Shown here one piece after another: positions 27,305-32,748 of a stretch of 32,748 bases of DNA (the stretch's first letter is position 1; every line of letters starts with the position of its first letter). The DNA lies in NCBI RefSeq assembly GCF_924101635.2, contig NZ_CAKMAA020000093.1, positions 1 to 32,748 on the forward strand, given 5' to 3'. Made by a program: the position numbers and the translations under genes. The notes beneath the pieces are model-generated. The model searched no databases, was not told the origin of the DNA, and saw only the letters and a list, made by a program, of their open reading frames with translations. This DNA comes from Candidatus Nitrotoga sp. HW29 (GTDB lineage: Bacteria; Pseudomonadota; Gammaproteobacteria; Burkholderiales; Gallionellaceae).

Positions 27305-28312
27305 TTATTTTACGGCACGCTCTTCTTGAATGATCCATTTATTGTTTGATTTTACCAGAAACATGATTTTGTCAAAGGATGTGTTGAGGTAGTCGGAGCG
27401 ATAGGATTGATGAAAAGTGATGGTGACGTGGTTTTCATCCGAGAAGTTGACTTTTTCATTACTGATATTGATCTCGATGTATTTAGGTGTGCTGATACGT
27501 GCATTGCTTTCGGCTTCCCACCGCTCACGGTTTTCGCCATTCGGAGTTTTGAAATCGGCAGCATAGAAATCTAAATATTTTTTGACATTTTGGGACGACC
27601 ATACTTCGGCCCATTCGTGCAATGTTTTCAGTACTTCAGCGCTATTGTTGACAATCGGTTTTTTAACAAGTGTGGACTTGGCAGACGAAGCAGATTCGGG
27701 TATGGGCGTGGCTACTTTGGACGGTACCGGTGTTATCTCGGGAGATGTGGTTTGCTGCTTGGCTGCATTAGTAATGGTGGTACTGGGTTTACTCTTGGGG
27801 AGCAGATCATTAATCAGCGTAAGCTTGTTCTGGGTGGTGGCATTGTTTCGGTCCAGTTGCAGCGCGCGCTCATAAGACAGGCTTGCCATTTTAGCGTAGA
27901 TATCCCCCAAATTTTCTTGGGCGGTGGCATAGTTCGGGTGGTTGCGGATCGCCGTTTCCAGTGCGACCTTGGCTTTGTCGTATTGGCCTAATCCAGCGTA
28001 TAGCACAGCGAGGTTATTATATGGCTCCGGCAGTTCAGGGTAATCTTCAGTCAGCGATAAAAATATGCTGATCGCGTCATTTGTTTTGCGCTGTGTGGTA
28101 AGGATTAGACCTTTCAGGAAGCGTGCCTGTGCATCCTTGGGTTTGTTGGCGAGATAGGTGTCAACCCGCTTCAGTGCCTGCGCATGTTGATTCTGCTTGA
28201 ATAATTTATTGATATCCTGGATTTCATCCGCGCCCGAAATGGGGCTAAAGCACAGCAATAGTGCACCGCCTAATAGTATTGCGTGGGGGGCAAAACGGTT
28301 GAAATTGTCCAT
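27305..28312 (-). CDS. exported TPR protein with NTF2-like C-terminal domain
   Basis: From ATG 28312 (MDNFNRFAPH) the product is 335 residues; the frame continues 36 bases upstream but without a better start. A signal peptide ends near SPISGA/DE. Residues about 28-165 form TPR helices (DAQARFLKGLILTTQRKTND, EPYNNLAVLYAGLGQYDKAK, ATAQENLGDIYAKM). A Pro/Thr/Ser-rich linker (about 170-215) leads to a C-terminal SnoaL/NTF2-like domain (VLKTLHEWAEVWSSQNVKKY...FHQSYRSDYLNTSFDKIMFLV). The architecture recurs in betaproteobacteria, sometimes near L,D-transpeptidase genes, which suggests an envelope scaffolding role. No enzymatic residues are evident. Confidence 0.82.
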   Translation of the reverse strand: MDNFNRFAPHAILLGGALLLCFSPISGADEIQDINKLFKQNQHAQALKRVDTYLANKPKDAQARFLKGLILTTQRKTNDAISIFLSLTEDYPELPEPYNNLAVLYAGLGQYDKAKVALETAIRNHPNYATAQENLGDIYAKMASLSYERALQLDRNNATTQNKLTLINDLLPKSKPSTTITNAAKQQTTSPEITPVPSKVATPIPESASSAKSTLVKKPIVNNSAEVLKTLHEWAEVWSSQNVKKYLDFYAADFKTPNGENRERWEAESNARISTPKYIEINISNEKVNFSDENHVTITFHQSYRSDYLNTSFDKIMFLVKSNNKWIIQEERAVK

Positions 28313-28616
28313 TATGTGGTACTTTTCCGAAATGATTATGACTGGCATGAAAGATTTTGTTCGCTTGGACGTACAAATAACGACGCCACGTTTTTACCAA
28401 AAATTTCCTATCAGTCAATCTTGCGTGATTATCACGCGAAATTTATGAAGCATTCAGAATAAATGGGTTACCCAAGGAAACTGGATTCTATCAAAATTGC
28501 CCATTTTTTTCACAGCTTATCGTATCAGCTGATAAAGGCATCCGTGCTTCATTATGTTTGAGTCAGGAGATTTTCGGGTAAAATCGTTACTCTTGCACTG
28601 AAAGAACCGCCGAATA

Positions 28617-30293
28617 ATGAGCAGCCACACACAAGCACCGATTCCCCATTTTATCCGCAATATTATTGAGGCTGATCTGACGAATGGTAAACATACCCAT
28701 ATTGCCACACGCTTTCCGCCGGAGCCGAATGGATATCTTCATATTGGTCATGCCAAGTCAATTTGTTTGAATTTCGGTTTGACATTTGACTATCCGGGCC
28801 ATTGCAATTTGCGCTTTGACGATACTAATCCGGAAAAAGAAAGCGAGGAATACGCACGCGCTATTCAGGAGGACGTTCAATGGTTGGGCTTTCAATGGCA
28901 AGGAAAGGTGCGATGGGCGTCTGATTACTTCGAACAGCTTTACGATTTTGCGGTCGAGTTGATCAAACAGGGCAAGGCTTATGTGGATGATCTCAGTCCT
29001 GAGGAAATGCGCGAGTATCGTGGCACGCTTACGCATCCGGGCAAGCCCAGCCCTTACCGCGAGCGCTCTGTAGCTGAAAATCTTGATTTATTTCAGCGCA
29101 TGCGCGCAGGAGAATTTGCCGATGGCGCCAAGGTGCTGCGCGCTAAAATTGATATGGCTTCTGGCAATATTAATTTGCGTGACCCGGCGATTTACCGCAT
29201 TCGTCGCGCGCACCATATCCGTACGGGTGATGTTTGGTGCATCTACCCGATGTACGACTACACTCACTGTATTTCCGATGCGCTGGAATGCATTACTCAC
29301 TCGCTCTGTACGCTGGAGTTTGAAGACCACAGGCCTTTGTATGATTGGGTGCTGGATCAATTGGCTGTACCGTCCCATCCCCGACAAATTGAATTCTCGC
29401 GTCTGGAATTACGCTACACCATAACCAGCAAGCGCAAGCTGTTGCAACTGGTCACCGAGCAACATGTATCCGGCTGGGATGATCCACGTATGCCGACCAT
29501 TATCGGTATGCGCAGGCGCGGATATACGCCGCAAGGCATCCGCGAATTTGCGCGCAGAATTGGTATTTCCAAGAGTGAAAATGTGGTTGATATGGCTGTG
29601 CTGGAGGCCTGTGTCCGCGAAGATTTAGAGGCGCGTGCGGCGCGCGTAATGGCGGTGGTTAAACCATTGAAGGTGATCATCAGCAATTTTGTGGCGGGTG
29701 AAAGTCATTCACGCGAAGCGGGCTTTCATCCGGAACACCCGGAATTCGGTAGCCGCATCGTGCCGTTCAGCAAAGAGATTTGGATTGAGGCCGACGATTT
29801 TACCGAGAACCCGCCCGCGGGTTGGCAGCGTTTGACACCCGGTGGTGAGGTGCGTTTGCGCTATAGCTATGTGATGCGCTGTGATGAAGTTGTAAAGGAT
29901 ATCGCGGGTAACGTAATCGAGCTTCGCTGCTCTATTGATCAAGATACACTAGGCAAGAACCCGGCGGGGCGCAAGGTGAAGGGCGTAATCCACTGGCTGT
30001 CCACTGAACACGCGCTACCCGCGGAGATTCGTTTGTATGACCGCCTATTCACCGTGCCGGAACCAGACGGCGACAAGACGCGTGATTTCTGTGAATTCAT
30101 TAACCCAGCGTCACTAACTGTAGTACAGGGCTGGGTTGAGCCTGCCGTGCGTGACGCGGCACCTGAAACGCATTACCAGTTTGAGCGCCTTGGATATTTT
30201 TGCACCGATCGCCATGAGCACGAACCTGGTGGAAAACTGACGTTCAATCGCACTGTGACCCTTAAGGATTCGTGGGCAAAAGATCAAGGTTAA
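28617..30293 (+). CDS. glnS: glutamine-tRNA ligase
   Basis: The 558-residue class I synthetase charges tRNA-Gln. The ATP-binding HIGH motif is at 42-45 in [15 protein letters not shown], and the class-specific FDDTNPEKE follows; TSKRKL (about 270) is the KMSKS-equivalent region, and [16 protein letters not shown] and the C-terminal anticodon-binding beta-barrels are complete. ATG at 28617. The preceding intergenic region contains a TATCAGCTGATA palindrome (around 28523-28534) and the glnS promoter. Presence of GlnRS means direct charging is available, as in most beta/gammaproteobacteria. Confidence 0.97.
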   Translation: MSSHTQAPIPHFIRNIIEADLTNGKHTHIATRFPPEPNGYLHIGHAKSICLNFGLTFDYPGHCNLRFDDTNPEKESEEYARAIQEDVQWLGFQWQGKVRWASDYFEQLYDFAVELIKQGKAYVDDLSPEEMREYRGTLTHPGKPSPYRERSVAENLDLFQRMRAGEFADGAKVLRAKIDMASGNINLRDPAIYRIRRAHHIRTGDVWCIYPMYDYTHCISDALECITHSLCTLEFEDHRPLYDWVLDQLAVPSHPRQIEFSRLELRYTITSKRKLLQLVTEQHVSGWDDPRMPTIIGMRRRGYTPQGIREFARRIGISKSENVVDMAVLEACVREDLEARAARVMAVVKPLKVIISNFVAGESHSREAGFHPEHPEFGSRIVPFSKEIWIEADDFTENPPAGWQRLTPGGEVRLRYSYVMRCDEVVKDIAGNVIELRCSIDQDTLGKNPAGRKVKGVIHWLSTEHALPAEIRLYDRLFTVPEPDGDKTRDFCEFINPASLTVVQGWVEPAVRDAAPETHYQFERLGYFCTDRHEHEPGGKLTFNRTVTLKDSWAKDQG

Positions 30294-30429
30294 GCACGCG
30301 GTATTAATTCATATGCGCATTGTGGTGTTTGTGGATGAATAATATGGTGGAAGATAAAATCCATACAGCATCCAAGCCAGCGTTGCTGATACGTAGACAA
30401 TCAAGAAAAGTTTGCCCTAAAGGTTTTTG

Positions 30430-31881
30430 ATGCTGAAAATTTATAATACGCTCACTCGCGACAAGCAGGATTTTATTCCCATCGAACCCGGTAAGGTTCG
30501 AATGTACGTATGCGGCATGACGGTATATGACTATTGCCATCTCGGCCATGCGCGGGTGATGGTGGCATTCGACATGGTATATCGCTGGCTCAAGACGAGC
30601 GGGCTGGACGTAACCTATGTGCGTAATATCACCGACATTGACGATAAGATTATCAAGCGTGCGGCGGAGAATGCTGAATCTATCCATGCGCTCACACAGC
30701 GTTTCATTGATGCGATGCATGAGGACGAACGTGCATTAGGCATTCTGCCACCGGATTTTGAACCACGGGCCACTCAATACATACCTCAAATGCTGGACAT
30801 GATCGCCAAGCTGGAAGCTAACGGGTTAGCCTATCAAGCGGCTGATGGAGACATGAACTATGCGGTGCGCAAGTTTGCCAACTACGGCAAATTATCTGGC
30901 AAAACACTGGCGGATTTGCGTGCCGGCGAGCGTGTAGAGGTGAATGATGGCAAGCTTGATCCGCTCGATTTCGTTCTGTGGAAACATGCCAAAGAGAGCG
31001 AACCAGACGAAGTGAAATGGGATTCTCCTTGGGGAGAAGGGCGACCGGGTTGGCATATTGAATGTTCGGCGATGAGCCTGGCAACGCTGGGTAAACATTT
31101 CGATATTCACGGTGGAGGGGCTGACTTGCAGTTTCCGCACCACGAAAATGAAATCGCGCAAAGTGAGGGCGCATGCCAGTGCAAGTCTGTGAATGTCTGG
31201 ATGCACAATGGCTTCGTGCGCGTAGACAACGAAAAAATGTCGAAAAGCCTGGGTAATTTTTTTACTATCCGCGAGGTGCTGAAAAAATATAATAACGATG
31301 CGGAAATGATACGCTTCTTTATTCTGCGTGCGCACTATCGTAGTCAGCTGAATTATTCCGATGCGCATTTGGACGACGCCAAACAGTCATTGAGGCGCCT
31401 GTACACGGCATTAAAAAATATTGCTGTGCCTATTGAAATGAGTTCAATCGATTGGAATGAGCCCTACTCACAACGTTTTAAAACAGCAATGGACGATGAT
31501 TTCAACACACCCGAAGCGATGGCGGTGCTGTTCGACCTGGCAAATGAAGTAAATCGTGATCATTCGTTAGAAGCGGCAAAAACACTTAAGGCGTTAGGTG
31601 GTGTGCTCGGTTTGTTGCAGCAAAATTCTGATGATTATCTGCAAGGGCGCCAAATACTAGCTGAAGCCTCTGCTACAGCCTCTGCAAAATTGGTTGCCTC
31701 TGCTATGACTGACTTTACTCTGCCGGGCTTTACCAAAAGTGTCCAAGCTCTTATTGCCGAGCGAACTGTCGCCAAACAATTCAAAAATTTTGCTGAATCC
31801 GACCGTATCCGTAAGGAGCTTTTAGAAGCGGGAATTGTGCTGGAAGACTCTGCGTCCGGCACCACTTGGCGGCGAGCGTAA
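30430..31881 (+). CDS. cysS: cysteine-tRNA ligase
   Basis: The 483-residue class I synthetase charges tRNA-Cys. The zinc ligand C28 is in [10 protein letters not shown], the HIGH-equivalent HLGH is at 37-40, WHIECSAMS and [15 protein letters not shown] provide the other zinc/substrate residues, and KMSKSLGN sits near 267-274. The ATG at 30430, seven bases after AAAGGT, gives the family N-terminus [10 protein letters not shown]; a TTG directly before it is not needed. It follows glnS by 136 bp on the same strand. Confidence 0.97.
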   Translation: MLKIYNTLTRDKQDFIPIEPGKVRMYVCGMTVYDYCHLGHARVMVAFDMVYRWLKTSGLDVTYVRNITDIDDKIIKRAAENAESIHALTQRFIDAMHEDERALGILPPDFEPRATQYIPQMLDMIAKLEANGLAYQAADGDMNYAVRKFANYGKLSGKTLADLRAGERVEVNDGKLDPLDFVLWKHAKESEPDEVKWDSPWGEGRPGWHIECSAMSLATLGKHFDIHGGGADLQFPHHENEIAQSEGACQCKSVNVWMHNGFVRVDNEKMSKSLGNFFTIREVLKKYNNDAEMIRFFILRAHYRSQLNYSDAHLDDAKQSLRRLYTALKNIAVPIEMSSIDWNEPYSQRFKTAMDDDFNTPEAMAVLFDLANEVNRDHSLEAAKTLKALGGVLGLLQQNSDDYLQGRQILAEASATASAKLVASAMTDFTLPGFTKSVQALIAERTVAKQFKNFAESDRIRKELLEAGIVLEDSASGTTWRRA

Positions 31882-32212
31882 GTTAGGGATTGGATTGGGC
31901 ATAGCTATTCATGCCACGCTCGCCGCCTACACGCTTTACACTCACGGAAATTCATACGATTGAGCTTTTGCGGTATCCACCAAAAGATGCTTAACCAAAA
32001 TATCCTTGAGGTATAAAAAACCTTGCGGATTAAATAACAATCTCATTTTGTTGCAGATGAAAAATCTGTGCTTGAAAACTTCATTAGCCAAAAATTAAAG
32101 AATTTTCTTATATACTTTTTATATTATCCGTCCTATTATTTGCCTAGTGGGAATGCGGTGACTTTCGCGCCTACTGAACTATCCTCATTAATTTTTTATT
32201 AAGGAGCTGATC
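31882..32212. other. 331-bp intergenic region
   Basis: No gene or RNA recognised. It contains an A/T-rich stretch (about 32085-32140, TTATATACTTTTTATATTAT) likely to hold the promoter of the small secreted protein gene, and a minor hairpin CAGAT-GAAAA-ATCTG (32056-32070). The strong site AAGGAGC precedes the next start. Confidence 0.4.
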
Positions 32213-32494
32213 ATGAATAAAGTTATTGTTAATTTTGCTATTGTTTCTTGTTTTGCATTAGGCGCAACGTTAGTGCATGCTGATAATGGCAAAGCGGGAA
32301 AGAGCGTTAATTATTATGAAGCATATGATCCGCATGGTGTTGTGCAAACTGGCCCTGGAGGTGCTCAGGGGGTCATGCACCCTAAACATCCTATTCAAAT
32401 GGAATCCGATGATGGCGTCGCTTCCCCTAATGCATCAACCCCCCCAGTTAAAGACATGACTCATCCAGGGCATAGAAAAGTAGACGGTGCATAA
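32213..32494 (+). CDS. small secreted protein of unknown function
   Basis: The 93-residue product begins with an evident signal peptide (NFAIVSCFALGATLVHA, cleavage before DNG at about 24). The mature peptide (about 69 residues) is polar, rich in Gly, Pro, His and Met (VVQTGPGGAQGVMHPKHPIQ, MTHPGHRKVDG), without cysteine, and probably disordered. An AAGGAG site seven bases upstream and a stem-loop after the stop suggest a well-expressed monocistronic gene. His/Met content could allow metal binding, but that is speculation. No family was recognised. Confidence 0.72.
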   Translation: MNKVIVNFAIVSCFALGATLVHADNGKAGKSVNYYEAYDPHGVVQTGPGGAQGVMHPKHPIQMESDDGVASPNASTPPVKDMTHPGHRKVDGA

Positions 32495-32534
32495 GTTGAA
32501 TAAAAGTTGATGCCGAAAGTTTGCATCTCAGGTC

Positions 32535-32564
32535 AAGCCCTCTCATAGCATATAGGGAGGGCTT
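32535..32564 (+). terminator. stem-loop after the small secreted protein gene
   Basis: AAGCCCTC (32535-32542) pairs with GAGGGCTT (32557-32564), extendable by two more pairs. It lies 41 bp past the stop. The tail is AATGAAAG rather than a T-run, so termination is plausible but not certain. Confidence 0.5.
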
Positions 32565-32685
32565 AATGAAAGTGATAGTACGAAGTCGAAATGCCCTAAT
32601 AATAAACGATCAAGATTGTAAGAAATCCCTCCTGCTTCTCTGACCCCGCGCCCAGTGTCCGAATTCAACCCATCTTAGAGCCTGT

Positions 32686-32748
32686 TCACGATTTTCGCAG
32701 TAGCAGTAGCAGGAAGGCAAGGTGGGTGAATTGCAGGCTGGTATTGAG
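32686..32748 (-). CDS. C-terminal end of a transposase (IS5-like), cut by window edge
   Basis: On the minus strand 20 codons (LNTSLQFTHLAFLLLLLRKS) end in TGA at 32686-32688. The hydrophobic, Arg-Lys-Ser ending tail resembles the C-terminus of IS5-family transposases. Immediately past the stop, AGAGCCTGTTCACGA looks like an insertion sequence end, which would place the element's boundary near 32677. The rest lies outside the window, so the family is provisional. Confidence 0.5.
   Translation of the reverse strand, partial: LNTSLQFTHLAFLLLLLRKS

Overview
The window looks like a betaproteobacterial chromosome, most likely from a Gallionella/Sideroxydans-like iron-oxidiser lineage (Nitrosomonadales). 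This rests on gene content and order (RNase G, Maf, RlmH, RsfS, NadD beside homodimeric aceE/aceF; ThiL-PgpA; LpxH) and moderate GC. It is an inference from protein resemblance, not a measured phylogeny.

Left core (1-11993): a PepSY-type membrane protein faces a long minus-strand block: ilvA, then fau, aceE, aceF, nadD, rsfS, rlmH, maf and rng. From aceE to rng the genes abut or overlap, so pyruvate oxidation, NAD synthesis, ribosome maturation/silencing and RNA processing are probably co-transcribed. A divergent lipoprotein gene follows.

Accessory island (about 12026-21505): a nest of mobile elements. In order: a REP-associated tyrosine transposase unit with 17-bp inverted ends; a secreted protein with a collagen-like Gly-rich tail; an attC-like integron recombination site; a 5' fragment of a group II intron starting inside that site's core; a complete IS4-family element with perfect 23-bp ends; the C-terminal remnant of an IS110-type transposase; an unknown secreted helical protein; a second attC-like palindrome; an IS91-family unit (HUH Y2 transposase plus tyrosine recombinase); and an integron integrase gene (intI) with one in-frame stop at codon 31. 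The intI pseudogene, the core-site motif upstream of it, the two attC-like structures and the orphan secreted genes are best read together as a decaying chromosomal integron overrun by transposons.

Right core (21569-31881): a lipoprotein alpha/beta hydrolase, thiL-pgpA-nuclease (overlapping genes), convergent lpxH, two cyclophilins that look like a tandem duplication (one with a signal peptide, one that lost it), a periplasmic TPR/NTF2-like protein, glnS and cysS. The window ends with a small secreted protein, a terminator-like hairpin and the C-terminal end of another transposase that runs off the edge.

No tRNA, rRNA or CRISPR array was recognised.
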